Assembly: GCA_018402255.1 (NCBI GenBank)
Contig: JAGYIS010000007.1
Span: 62,001-126,000 of the forward strand
Direction: 5' to 3'
From: Marinobacter sp.
GTDB lineage: Bacteria > Pseudomonadota > Gammaproteobacteria > Pseudomonadales > Oleiphilaceae
Length of the DNA: 64,000 nt
Shown piece by piece: positions 28,101 through 37,658 of this stretch. Positions within the stretch are counted from its first letter, which is position 1; each line of letters begins with the position of its first letter. Under the pieces are notes generated by a model. The model ran no database searches, was not told where the DNA came from, and worked only from the letters and a program-made list of their open reading frames with translations. Both the position numbers and the translations under genes were made by a program.

Positions 28101-31100
28101 AATATCAGCTCGGCCAAGGCGTTGGCCGTGAGTGGTTTTTTGCAGCGCCGCAATTACAGGGTCGCCAACGGCAAAATGGAATAAGGCACTGGCGACTCAT
28201 GGTGAGCTTTGACCGAACCACGATTTTGCCTTCCGATGATAGTAAAACGGCGAGTGTTCGTTGTGTGAGTGGTGAACAGCAGTTTTTGCCATCACTGCAC
28301 CGCATCGCCAGCCACAACCTTGTGGTTGACCGCGCCAACCACCTGATGTGGCAGGACACGCCTGACCTGGTTGAGGTTCAGGGTAACGTTGAAGACAATC
28401 TGGCGTATTGTGAGGCTCTTACTCTTGAGGGCTTTTCGGATTGGCGCTTGCCAAACTTTAACGAGTCCCAATTGTTGGTTCGGGAGTTCGAGTACTTTGT
28501 ATTTGATGGATATCAGTGGCGCCCGAAGTATTTCATCAATGTGCCCGAAAACCGACATTGGCACTCATCTACACTGACAAATGACGACCCCACCCGAGGG
28601 TACGTGTTCAGGTACCAGTATGAACCGGCAGTCAACTATGCCGGTAGCTGGGCAGCAAACTCTAACCATCGGATAGCGAGTTTAAGTGCCGACAGCTACT
28701 CACCTCGCTGTGTTCGTAATTACGCTGAACCTAGCGTTGTCCTCGCCAATAGTCCTCCGAGTGAGGTCAACTCGGGTGAGCCGGTTGTTTTTGACGGGTC
28801 AGAGAGTTATCACGCGGATGGGGAAATTACAGCCTACGAATGGGTTAACCTGACAACAGGCGAGGTGCTTGGCACCAGCGCGGTTGTTGAAGCTCAGTTC
28901 GATGAAGCTGGCGCATACGAAATTCAGCTTACTATTACCGACCAGCTTGGTTTGAGTCAGTCTTTAAAAGAACCGATTTCACTGGTTGTTTTCGGTCCTC
29001 CAACAATCCAGATTTCAGGCTCTACCCACGTGTGGGCCGGAGACTCATTGATCTTGGATGCCAGCGATACTCAGGATGAGACAGGCATTTCGACCCTGGT
29101 CTGGACCGACACTGCTGACGGTAGTGTTGTTGCCACAGGCCCTGTGCTGGAGGTAGATAACGTTGAGCCTGGCCAGCTGACTTTTCGACTGACCGCGACT
29201 AATGGGAGAGGCCATAGCGCAGTACAGGACATCATTATTACTGCAATTGCCCGTCCGGAAATTGGTATTGATGGTGCTGACGGCGTTCACGTTGGAGATT
29301 CTGTAACCCTGAACGCAGGCCCAGAAGCCTCAGGCCCCTCAGTTGAGTCTGTTCAGTGGCTTTCCTCAGAAACGGGGGAGCTTCTAGCGGAAGGACCCTC
29401 ATTGGTACTCGATGGTTTGCCGGTAGGGCCGCATCAGGTTGTATTGTCACTCGTTTATGCGAACGGGCTTACGCATCAGCAAGCTGTAGATTTAGAAATC
29501 AAAGGGCACAGCCCTGTAATCGAAGTAGAAGGGAGCCTACTGGCAGCAGTCGGTGACATTGTCAGCCTCGATGCTTCTCAGAGCCACGTGCCATTTGGCG
29601 AGGTTGCCGCTTTTAGGTGGTTTGAGGGTAATGCTGAGGCACCCTTCAGCAATTCAGCCGCAGTTACATTGTCTGGCTTGCAGGCTGGGAGTTGGCCCTA
29701 TCGCATTGAAGTCGAGTCGATCAGTGGGCAAGTGGCCAGCAAAACGGTGACGATCCGCATCGGTCACGGCCCTGAAGCACAACTGCCCGGGACACACTAC
29801 ATGTACGAGAACATTCCCATCACGTTGGATGGTGCGGGTAGCTCTGTCGAGGAGGGCACGCTCAGTTATGAGTGGGTGTTGCAAGAGGAGTTGATTTCTC
29901 AAGCTGCTTTGGCTGACATAGACGGACTTCCGGCTGGAGAGTATCTGGTTCGGCTGACCGTAACCACCGAGCTTGGACTCTCGGATACGGCCGAACTCAA
30001 TCTTGTGGTTGAATCCTCCCGGGAATGGCTGACCTGTCCGATTCAACCCGTCGCTGATGACGCCTATGTGACATCGGCGTACCCCGAGGAGAACATCGAA
30101 TGGCGGGGCAATAATGCGGAGACCGTTGACGATATCGCTCGGGCCTTCAACTACGCCCGCTCCCAGGACCCCTCAGTATTCCAGTATCTGGTAATGCCGG
30201 ATCAGTCCACCTGGGATGCCATGGATCTGCAGGAGAAGGGCCTCTACCTTGTGAATGCTGAGCGCACCGCACGGGGAATCAAACCCTATGAAGGCGCCGA
30301 TCCGGACATGGTTCTGGCAGCACAAGAGTTTGCTGATTTCATTCACAGCGGCAACCGTGTGATTGATCATTATGCCGATGGCAGATCGCCTACGCAGCGC
30401 ATGGATGCATATCCCTACATTCAGCAAAACCGTGATAACACCCCTATCAAGACGGAATCGCTGGCATCGGGAACCCGACAAACGCTGCCCTCGGAAGAGC
30501 TTGCACTGGTAAGCGGCATTTACTTCTGGCTGTATCAGGACAAAGACTGGTTTAAGGATTTTGAGTGGGCGGACGGCCCGGCCTGGGGGCATAGGGATCA
30601 ACTGCTGCAGCCAGCTCTGGATGAAAACAACGGCTCGCCGTATGCAGAGGGTGTTGTTGGCTTCGGAGTGGCGACCGGGCATTACGCCCCCGGACAGCAG
30701 CCCACTGCAAGCTATGGCTATGTGACCGCTTTCAAAACGCTTGATCAGGGCGCCAACTGGGATACGTCCCGATTGCAGACCGTTGATGTTTCGGCGGCAC
30801 AAGGTTGTGGCAACCTTCACCTGATCGAACTTGATGAGTCACAGTTCCAGGTTGAGGGGCTACAGGAGATCCGTCTTGAGCCTCGTACGCTGGTCATGGT
30901 GCCTGGAAACGAGACCAGCCTGAGCCTGTTAGGCGTCTATGACGGCGGCCAGACCGTTGATTTTACACCTTATGCACAATTCAGCCCGGACCAGTATTCA
31001 GTGGTCGCCATCGACGGCAGCAGCCTGAGTGCTATTCAATCCGGCAATGCGCAGGTGGTCGCGAGGCTGGGTGATAAGCAGTCCAACCGCCTGCATGTTC

Positions 31101-34100
31101 ATGTGCGGCCGCCCACCGACACCAGCAATCTTGAAGGTACCTCAGCGGCAGGCCTTCTGCCCCATGTGCCAGGCAATGCCTCGGTCGGGCATTATGACCC
31201 GCTGGCCATGGCGGTCTACACCGGTCTGGCGCAGGACCGCCACGGGGATCCGGCAACGGATGTGCAGATCAGCTTCCTGAATCGCCCAGACCTTGGGTCA
31301 ACACTTACCGATAATGAAGGTCGCTTTGTGATTGCGGGCCCGGCCGGACACCAGACCCTGGTTTATGAGAAATCGGATCATCTGGTGGTTCAGCGCAGCA
31401 CAATCGGAGCCTCTAGCGCGTGGTCAAATCTTGACGATGTCATGTTATTGCCCCGTGACCATAAGCAGACGCGCATCGATGTCACCTCCGGGGATACGCA
31501 GGTTCATCAATCCACGCTAATCAGTGATGAATATGGCGAGCGCAGGGCGACGGTTGTATTCAATGGTATTACGTCCGCGACGGTACGTTCTGCAGATGGC
31601 AGCACACGGGAGCTGGACGATTTCCTGCTGAGTGCGACCGAATTCGAGACGCCGGCCTCCATGCCGGGCGAACTGCCCAGGGAAACCGCCTTCACATTTG
31701 CTACCGATTTGCACGTCGCCGGCGTTCACTACAGCGACAGCGTTGTGTTCGACAACGATGTTGTGATGTTTGTTGATAACTTCCTTGGTTTTGAGGTGGG
31801 TGAAATTGTACCTATCGGCTACTTCGATCGGCTTGGCAATAAGTGGGTCGCGTCATCCAATGGCGTTGTTGTCCGGGCTCTGGATCAGAACGGCGACGGA
31901 AAAATTGACGGTGTGGACTATACCGGAGATGGCATAGCCGATGACCTCAATGGTGATGGAAATACAGCGGATGATGCCCTGGGTCTGGAGGGCTACGAGC
32001 CGGGTGACACCCTATGGTGGGGTAGCTTCAACCACTTCACACCGGTTGACTACAACTGGGGCTCCAGCGAAGACGAGGCACCTACGCTGCTGGATATCGA
32101 CCTTGTGGAACTGTTGGAAGAAAATACAGAGTTCGAATGCACGGGGTCATATGTCAAGCCGTACCAGCAATCCTTCCATGAGGACATCTCCATTGCGGGT
32201 ACTGACCTGACTCTGCACTACTCCAGCCAGAGAACCGAGGGCTACAAACATAAAGCCCACATCAAGGTCAGTGGCGGTAGTATACCCTCCACCCTTGAGC
32301 GAATGATCGTGAAGCTGGAAGTGGCCGGCCATGTGTTCGAGCGTGAACTGGCACCGGCAGCGAACACTGAGGTGGAGTTTGTCTGGGACGGCACAAGCGT
32401 TGATGGTGAGCGGCCTGAAGGTATGGTCAGTGGTCGTGTATCCATTGGGTATGAATATCCAGCGCTTTATCTGAGCTCCGGCAATGCGGCGGAAGAGGGC
32501 CGTGAGCTTTCCGCGTTCCCGGTGGCGTGGGCCACTACAGGTGACAGCGTAACGCAGGTTCCGGGCCGCCAGAACTATACCAGTTGGCAACGTCGGGGTG
32601 TGTCGTTCAAGAACAGCTTTGACCGTCAGTTGGCGAACGGCTGGTCACTCAGCAATGTTCACGAGTTTGACCCCGCAGGGAAGGTTTATCTTGGCAATGG
32701 CGGCGTGGTCAATGTTGAAACTCAGTCTCTGGTTCTCAAGACTGGTCTTACCTACAGCCTGATCGAGGGCGATGATGGTTACTACCAGAGCGGTGGTAGC
32801 AGTATTGACTACACCGTAAATGACGAGGGCAGCCTGGTAGACAAAGTGACGGGTCTGGAATGGCAGTTTGTTGACCGGCTGTATGAAACCCGAAGTAAAG
32901 CGGAGGCGCAGGAGTACTGCGAGACGGACGTAGGCCCGGGAACTGGCTGGCGCCTGCCCACGGCCAAAGAGGTGGGCTATACCATTGAAAAATCAGGAGC
33001 CAACGTTGGGCCTGCTATTTACAGCCTGACCCAAGCCAGAGAACTATGGCGTGAAAGCTCGGCAAACCCCGATGAACGTCTCAAACCTGTTATGTGTGTT
33101 CGCGGTGAATCCATCGACGAGCGCTATGTTGAGGGTTTGAAGCGGGACGTTAGCCAACAGGTGGTGGTGGACCAGGAAAATGGGCTGATGTGGCAGGACT
33201 CATCTGAAAACGCCAGTCTCAAGTTGAACTGGCAGGCCAGTATCCAGCATTGCGAAGCCTCGAACTTCGCTGGGTTTGAAGACTGGCGACTGCCCAACAT
33301 TAATGAACTGCTCTATGTTCTCCCGAATAACATCTTCGAGAACCAGACACAGTTAATTTTCCCAGATGGGGAATACTGGGATCCTCAGGCGAGCTTCCGG
33401 AAACCCTATTGGAGTTCCACCACGAACTTCCAGAATGATGACCAGGCCTGGGCAATCGAGAGTGCGAGCTTCAACAGCGAACGTTTCAGCAAAAATGATG
33501 CATACAATGTTCGCTGTGTCCGGGACGCCTCCTCTGCATCCCGCATGCCCTATCGCTTCGACAGCAATGGTAAGCATATTGCCACCATAGACCTGGATAG
33601 CGGTAAAACCCTGGTGGAGTTCGCCTACAACGAAAACGGCAAGCTCAACGAAATTACCGACCATTTCGGCAACATCATATCCATTGAGCGAAATGCCGAA
33701 GACAAGCCGCAGCGGATTGTGGCACCGGACGGCCAGGTGACCGAACTGACTGTCAATGAGCAGAATAACCTCAGTGCCCTGGCCTACGAAGACGGTAGCG
33801 ACTACCAGTTCTTCTATCAGGCTGGCGGCCTGCTGACCGAAAAGGTTGATCCCAACGGTTACAGCTACCCCCATGAATTCGATGAAAACGGTCGTGTCTA
33901 CCAAACCCGAGACCCCGAAGGTGGCCAGTGGGACTTCTTCGATACCCGGGTAGGTATCGGCCACAACCGCTATGGATACACCACCGCGGAGGGTAATCAG
34001 TACCAGACCGTTCGCCGAGTGCTGGAGAATGGTGATGTCCGCAAGGAAATCACCTATAAGAATGGGACCACCCTGGTGGATATTCTGAGGGCCGACCAGC

Positions 34101-36532
34101 TCCAGCAAACCACTCTATACGGCGGTGTCACCACCGTGGTGGACAAGGTGCTGGACCCCAAAACCCTGCAAGAAATCCCCAGCGCTATCACCATCACCCA
34201 GCCCAGCGGCCTCGCCAGCACCACAACCATGACGAAGACGTATGGCCAGAACGGTGCGGACACCACCCGCTATAACATCACCACCGATGTAAACGGTGAT
34301 GTCAGTACGACAGAGGTGGATGCCCGTGCCGGCACACTGACCCAGACCTCCGCCGAAGGCCGTGTAGTCGCCGAAGTGGTGGACCCGGACACCCTGCTCA
34401 CCCAGGGCGTCTCGGTAGCCGGAATGCTGGACACCGTCTTTGACTACGACCAGCGGGGCCGCCTTGTTGAACAAACCGTGGGCGACCGGAGCACGACCTA
34501 CAGCTATGACAGCGAAGGCCGCGGCCAGGTAACGGCGATCACGGCCGCTGATGGCAAGCAAACACTTTACGAGTACGATCTGCTTGGCCGTGTAACCAAG
34601 GTCACCTACCCGGATGGCCATGCCACGCTCAGTGAGTACGATGAGAATGGCAACCGAACCACACTCGTTGTGCCAACTCCGGCCGATCACGACAACACGT
34701 TCAACGGCATCAACCGGGTCACCTCGGAAACCACCCCGCTGGGTGAATCGACCCAATACGAGTACGACCGTGACCGCCGCCTAACCGCCATTGAGCTGCC
34801 ATCCGGGCAACGTCTGGAACACACTTACACCCAGAGCCGCGTGACCCGGACCGATACGCCGGAAGGGGCAATCCTCTACGACTATCACCATGGCGACCAG
34901 CTCAGCCAGGTCAGCGAAGGCAGTGAAACCCTTTCCTACACCTGGGATGGTCGCCTGCTGAAAGAAGCCTGGTATCAGGGCGAACTCAACGAAGGCATCC
35001 AGTACGAGCACAACACAAACTTCCAGGTTAGCCAGATCACCTACGCCGGTGACAGTACCAACCTGACCTATGACCGGGACGGCCTGTTAACCGGCATCCA
35101 CGGCTTCGCCATCGGTCGCCACGCGGATCATGGCCTGCCGGTCAGTCTGGACGACGGCACCCTGAACCGGACGTTTGGCTACAACGGCTACGGGGAAGTC
35201 ACCGTTGTCCGCACCGAGCTGAATCAGGCTGCGGCCTTTGACTACGAACTGACCTACAACAACGTTGGCCAGATCGTTGGCAAAACCGAAACCCTGCCGG
35301 ATGGCACCGTCAACCAGTACGGGTATGAGTACGATGATCGCTATCGCCTGACCGAGGTGACCAAAAACAGCCAGTTAGTGGAGCAGTACCAGTACGACGC
35401 CAACGGCAACCGCATCCTGGCTACCAGCGCCGAACGGGGCGTATCCGGCAAAACGGCCAGCTACAACCTGGGTGACCAGTTGCAAAGCCAGGGCAACACC
35501 AGCTACACCTACGATGGCAACGGTCGCCTGAGCCAGAAGACCACCGGTACCGATGTCACCACCTACGATTACGACAGCCAGAGCCGGCTCAAGCAGGTAC
35601 AGACCCCGGACCACACCATCAAGTACCGTCACAATGCCCTGGGCAACCGGGTCGCCAAGGTTAAAGATGGGCAAGTGGTGGAACGCTACCTGTGGCAGGA
35701 CAAGACCACGCTGCTGGCGACCTATGATGGCGATGGCAACCTGAAGCAGCGTTTCAACTACACGCTGGGCCATGCTCCGACAAGCTTTACCGAGAATGGC
35801 GAGACCTATTACCTGCTGACGGATCAGTTGGGTAGTCCGAGGGCGATTACTGACAGCGCTGGGCAAGTGGTTAAAGCCATCGAATACGATGCCTATGGCA
35901 ATGTGATCAATGACAGCAATCCCGGCTTTGAGATTCCGTTCGGATTTGCCGGTGGTCTGAACGATGCGGATACTGGTCTTGTTCGGTTTGGGTATCGGGA
36001 TTACGACCCCACAACCGGACGCTGGACGGCGCGGGATCCGATTGGTTTTGAGGGTGGGGATACGAATCTTTATGGGTATGTACTGAGTGATCCGGTCAAC
36101 TGGATTGATCCTCGTGGATTGAACGCTGCCACAATTGCCCCAGGAGCATCAATAGGTTTTGCTGTAGGTGGGCCACCTGGCGCAGTCGTAGGGGGCATAA
36201 TTGGTTTTGGTGTTGGTGCAGTAGCGAGTTATGTAGGCTGGAGTTGGTACAACAATAAGGCTCCGGATAATGCTTACGATCCAGATGGCCCCAAAGCGCC
36301 TGGGAAGCCAGGAGCGGCTGATGGGTTTACAGATCCAAAAAATGGGGAAAAATGGGTTCCAAATCCAAACGGCTCAGGCTCTGGTTGGTTGGATAATAAG
36401 GGTAATGTTTGGTGCCCAACAGGGGGAAAGGCAGCTCATGGTGGGGAACACTGGGATGTTCAAAGCCCCGGCAAGGGAGGAAAAAAAGGCAAACACATAA
36501 ATGTACACCCCGGAGGGAAGGTGAGAGGATGA
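25151..36532 (+). CDS. Giant secreted RHS-repeat polymorphic toxin
   Basis: A 3793-residue protein. Modules in order (approximate residues): Sec-type signal peptide 1-30; four RTX/haemolysin-type Ca-binding-related units 35-690 ('GTGDDLIIGGAGSNTYHV'); putative Ig (He_PIG) 692-870; two DUF1566 units 915-1190 ('DQVNGLVWQDSS', 'NWRIPNRLELIYLL'); five PKD/Ig-like repeats 1195-1620; CAP/SCP-like domain 1627-1860 ('LVNAERTARGIKPYEG'); Big-2-like 1910-1985; carboxypeptidase-regulatory-like 2020-2110; EF-hand/dockerin-like Ca loops 2245-2275; an RHS N-terminal region from about 2330; two more DUF1566 units 2550-2795; YD repeats 2800-3550; RHS core 3553-3657 ('DQLGSPRAITDSAG', 'WTARDPIGFEGG', 'DPRGL'); toxin tip 3659-3793. 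RHS cages hold and release a C-terminal toxin. No VgrG or PAAR is present, so Sec export to the surface is inferred. Confidence 0.9.
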   Translation: MAAARPFVAFSIFVFAILVLTISPIPNVLSMPMGDEIVGTENDDLIIVGSDDSQIVVGTGDDLIIGGAGSNTYHVDAGVGDITVIEVSGQNVVEFGPGITFSDVASGLWRSGNDLQLVLGQDSRTLTISQFFSIKDTIVSFSFQNGQQLSATQLFQVFGQSAPTTVESPLQLTSTADNNGTMTGSSEADILVASDDTQRINGLSGNDYLIGRSEPVTFEIYPGNGQDLIIASSGRHEIFFRGGTTFNDVASQLQKRGDDLVLGNRNSDDEVRIYKFFSLANTVVGIRFESGGQLQAAQLFELFGVAVPSEEIEYALNVEGTLLDEGSGDAGAGGDEDCGEGCPGGGANPGEGEPEGDEPGLPEDLHWLIGSDEDDLIYAGGGDNLIIPRSGTDYIVGGPGDNLYYFEAGFGDNVIVETEGFNVIEFDESISYSDVSQAFVRSGSDLLLRIDSRQVRITIRNFFAVAGTVGELRFHDGASLTRATIFQVFGEDVPTDGRPSKTLVLGGGHSDTLAGSGEDEFIVPRMGVRAVQPGQGTDYLVGRLPGGQTLPQRNEAITFELKPGDGLKTIVADSAFSNLRFTGDIARQDMASNMVRRGDDLFLESQSHDVGVRVVNFFSRKGLIGDIYFGEGDDYQNTLSGAEILGSFGVFPETLSSMNVLIKGASTETCDAGGFDDSEGFGLTPEQLSESNQNPQITTSPSSDAWYASDYFYQVRASDAENDDLCFHVTGPEGVEIDRYAGLLSWQPQRHQLGENYFEVRVVDERGGETLQMFHLTVQDPNREPAFTSWPLQHVVVGQNYYYELGASDPFVAASRLEYSLVAGPDGMALVDDELRWTPGEAQLGGHEIVIRVTDPYGLSDTQNFTINVSPLVRLDQVPEGQSRIPRTGARITRYAGDDGALRVGTDRFFVRDDDRDVVVDQVNGLVWQDSSDVISGELKSYYQASVYCSNLEHGGIDNWRIPNRLELIYLLDHSQTAIEQVFKYQLGQGVGREWFFAAPQLQGRQRQNGIRHWRLMVSFDRTTILPSDDSKTASVRCVSGEQQFLPSLHRIASHNLVVDRANHLMWQDTPDLVEVQGNVEDNLAYCEALTLEGFSDWRLPNFNESQLLVREFEYFVFDGYQWRPKYFINVPENRHWHSSTLTNDDPTRGYVFRYQYEPAVNYAGSWAANSNHRIASLSADSYSPRCVRNYAEPSVVLANSPPSEVNSGEPVVFDGSESYHADGEITAYEWVNLTTGEVLGTSAVVEAQFDEAGAYEIQLTITDQLGLSQSLKEPISLVVFGPPTIQISGSTHVWAGDSLILDASDTQDETGISTLVWTDTADGSVVATGPVLEVDNVEPGQLTFRLTATNGRGHSAVQDIIITAIARPEIGIDGADGVHVGDSVTLNAGPEASGPSVESVQWLSSETGELLAEGPSLVLDGLPVGPHQVVLSLVYANGLTHQQAVDLEIKGHSPVIEVEGSLLAAVGDIVSLDASQSHVPFGEVAAFRWFEGNAEAPFSNSAAVTLSGLQAGSWPYRIEVESISGQVASKTVTIRIGHGPEAQLPGTHYMYENIPITLDGAGSSVEEGTLSYEWVLQEELISQAALADIDGLPAGEYLVRLTVTTELGLSDTAELNLVVESSREWLTCPIQPVADDAYVTSAYPEENIEWRGNNAETVDDIARAFNYARSQDPSVFQYLVMPDQSTWDAMDLQEKGLYLVNAERTARGIKPYEGADPDMVLAAQEFADFIHSGNRVIDHYADGRSPTQRMDAYPYIQQNRDNTPIKTESLASGTRQTLPSEELALVSGIYFWLYQDKDWFKDFEWADGPAWGHRDQLLQPALDENNGSPYAEGVVGFGVATGHYAPGQQPTASYGYVTAFKTLDQGANWDTSRLQTVDVSAAQGCGNLHLIELDESQFQVEGLQEIRLEPRTLVMVPGNETSLSLLGVYDGGQTVDFTPYAQFSPDQYSVVAIDGSSLSAIQSGNAQVVARLGDKQSNRLHVHVRPPTDTSNLEGTSAAGLLPHVPGNASVGHYDPLAMAVYTGLAQDRHGDPATDVQISFLNRPDLGSTLTDNEGRFVIAGPAGHQTLVYEKSDHLVVQRSTIGASSAWSNLDDVMLLPRDHKQTRIDVTSGDTQVHQSTLISDEYGERRATVVFNGITSATVRSADGSTRELDDFLLSATEFETPASMPGELPRETAFTFATDLHVAGVHYSDSVVFDNDVVMFVDNFLGFEVGEIVPIGYFDRLGNKWVASSNGVVVRALDQNGDGKIDGVDYTGDGIADDLNGDGNTADDALGLEGYEPGDTLWWGSFNHFTPVDYNWGSSEDEAPTLLDIDLVELLEENTEFECTGSYVKPYQQSFHEDISIAGTDLTLHYSSQRTEGYKHKAHIKVSGGSIPSTLERMIVKLEVAGHVFERELAPAANTEVEFVWDGTSVDGERPEGMVSGRVSIGYEYPALYLSSGNAAEEGRELSAFPVAWATTGDSVTQVPGRQNYTSWQRRGVSFKNSFDRQLANGWSLSNVHEFDPAGKVYLGNGGVVNVETQSLVLKTGLTYSLIEGDDGYYQSGGSSIDYTVNDEGSLVDKVTGLEWQFVDRLYETRSKAEAQEYCETDVGPGTGWRLPTAKEVGYTIEKSGANVGPAIYSLTQARELWRESSANPDERLKPVMCVRGESIDERYVEGLKRDVSQQVVVDQENGLMWQDSSENASLKLNWQASIQHCEASNFAGFEDWRLPNINELLYVLPNNIFENQTQLIFPDGEYWDPQASFRKPYWSSTTNFQNDDQAWAIESASFNSERFSKNDAYNVRCVRDASSASRMPYRFDSNGKHIATIDLDSGKTLVEFAYNENGKLNEITDHFGNIISIERNAEDKPQRIVAPDGQVTELTVNEQNNLSALAYEDGSDYQFFYQAGGLLTEKVDPNGYSYPHEFDENGRVYQTRDPEGGQWDFFDTRVGIGHNRYGYTTAEGNQYQTVRRVLENGDVRKEITYKNGTTLVDILRADQLQQTTLYGGVTTVVDKVLDPKTLQEIPSAITITQPSGLASTTTMTKTYGQNGADTTRYNITTDVNGDVSTTEVDARAGTLTQTSAEGRVVAEVVDPDTLLTQGVSVAGMLDTVFDYDQRGRLVEQTVGDRSTTYSYDSEGRGQVTAITAADGKQTLYEYDLLGRVTKVTYPDGHATLSEYDENGNRTTLVVPTPADHDNTFNGINRVTSETTPLGESTQYEYDRDRRLTAIELPSGQRLEHTYTQSRVTRTDTPEGAILYDYHHGDQLSQVSEGSETLSYTWDGRLLKEAWYQGELNEGIQYEHNTNFQVSQITYAGDSTNLTYDRDGLLTGIHGFAIGRHADHGLPVSLDDGTLNRTFGYNGYGEVTVVRTELNQAAAFDYELTYNNVGQIVGKTETLPDGTVNQYGYEYDDRYRLTEVTKNSQLVEQYQYDANGNRILATSAERGVSGKTASYNLGDQLQSQGNTSYTYDGNGRLSQKTTGTDVTTYDYDSQSRLKQVQTPDHTIKYRHNALGNRVAKVKDGQVVERYLWQDKTTLLATYDGDGNLKQRFNYTLGHAPTSFTENGETYYLLTDQLGSPRAITDSAGQVVKAIEYDAYGNVINDSNPGFEIPFGFAGGLNDADTGLVRFGYRDYDPTTGRWTARDPIGFEGGDTNLYGYVLSDPVNWIDPRGLNAATIAPGASIGFAVGGPPGAVVGGIIGFGVGAVASYVGWSWYNNKAPDNAYDPDGPKAPGKPGAADGFTDPKNGEKWVPNPNGSGSGWLDNKGNVWCPTGGKAAHGGEHWDVQSPGKGGKKGKHINVHPGGKVRG

Positions 36533-36831
36533 AAAACATTCAAGTAATTGATGATGCGATTAACTGTACATATGATGTCTTCTCAATAAGTGATGATTTT
36601 TTCTTTGAGATTTTTCCTCATGGGCAGGATGTTGAATTTGTGGAGGATTTCTTCGAGCGTGTCGGCGAAATTCGCGCTTTGAAAATCTTGAATAAGCTTT
36701 GGGAGAATAGGCAAAATAAGAAAGCTCTTGAGGGCATTCATGGGACTCTTTTTTACGGTCTGAAAGAGGAGAAGGCGCCTTTCTATCCGAGTAAAAGAGA
36801 GGCTGAAATGGTGGTCGTCATTCCCGAGTAA
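36529..36831 (+). CDS. Probable cognate immunity protein of the RHS toxin
   Basis: A 100-residue, acidic, soluble protein whose ATG overlaps the stop of the RHS gene by 4 bp (ATGA), with GAGAGG upstream. Position, size, AT-rich composition compared with the flanking genes and tight coupling are the standard signs of the antidote of a polymorphic toxin. No signal peptide or membrane segment, so it should neutralise a cytoplasm-acting toxin, consistent with a nuclease-like tip. I do not recognise a named immunity family in the sequence. Confidence 0.75.
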   Translation: MKNIQVIDDAINCTYDVFSISDDFFFEIFPHGQDVEFVEDFFERVGEIRALKILNKLWENRQNKKALEGIHGTLFYGLKEEKAPFYPSKREAEMVVVIPE

Positions 36832-36840
36832 AACTAGCGA

Positions 36841-37575
36841 ACCCGAACCGACACGCCGGAAGGGTCGATCCTCTACGACTATCACCACGGTGACCAGCTC
36901 AGCCAGGTCAGCGAAGGCATTGAAGCCCTGTCCTACACCTGGGATGGCAGCCTGCTGAAGGAAACCTGGTATCAGGGTGAACTCAACGAGGGCATCCAGT
37001 AGGGGCACAACACAAACTTCCAGGTCAGCCAGATCACCTATGCCGGTGACAGTACCAACCTGACCTATGATCGGGACGGCCTGTTAACCGGCATCCACGG
37101 CTTCGCCATCGGTCGCCACGCCGATCACGGCCTGCCGGTCAGCCTGGACGATGGCACCCTGAACCGGACGTTTGGCTACAACGGCCACGGGGAAGTCACC
37201 GTTGTCAGCACCGAGCTGAATCAGGCTGCGGCCTTCGACTACGAACTGACCTACAACAGCGTCGGCCAGATCGTTGGCAAAACCGAAACCCTGCCGGATG
37301 GCACCGTCAACCAGTACGGGTATGAGTACGATGATCGCTATCGCCTGACCGAGGTGACCAAAAACAGCCAGTTGGTGGAACAGTACCAGTACGACGCCAA
37401 CGGCAATCGCACCCTGGCCACCAGCACCGGGCGAGGCGTCTCAGGTGTTGCCGCCAGCTACAACCTGGGCGACCAGTTACAGAGCTTAGGCAATACCAGC
37501 TACACCTACGATGGTAACGGCCGCCTGAGCCAGAAAACTACCTGCACCCTCTTCCGGAGGGTTCTGCTCAGCTAG
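36841..37575 (+). pseudogene. Partial duplicate of the RHS YD-repeat region
   Basis: The segment 36841-37542 repeats 34844-35545 of the RHS gene at a constant offset of 1997 bp, with scattered substitutions but no length change over about 700 bp. One substitution makes a TAG at 37000-37002 (the intact copy reads CAG TAC GAG there). No start or RBS is present. Homology ends sharply at about 37542, just before a different coding frame begins. This is the signature of an orphan RHS 3' segment left by toxin-cassette replacement. Confidence 0.88.
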
Positions 37576-37658
37576 CTGGATCTTTGTTGCCGAAAGATTA
37601 CATAGGAGATTTTTCAAAGAGAGGTTTCGCTTGGAGTGTGACTAGGTGCTATGAATAG
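37542..37658 (+). pseudogene. Remnant C-terminal tip of a displaced RHS toxin
   Basis: Starting exactly where RHS homology stops, an open frame of 38 codons ends at TAG 37656-37658 and overlaps the ATG (37651) of the next small gene, as in a toxin-immunity pair. The translated tip ends '...KDYIGDFSKRGFAWSVTRCYE'-like sequence (read in segments) and has no recognised family. The frame is offset from that of the preceding YD-repeat fragment, so the junction is not a functional fusion. Too short for a firm call. Confidence 0.45.
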
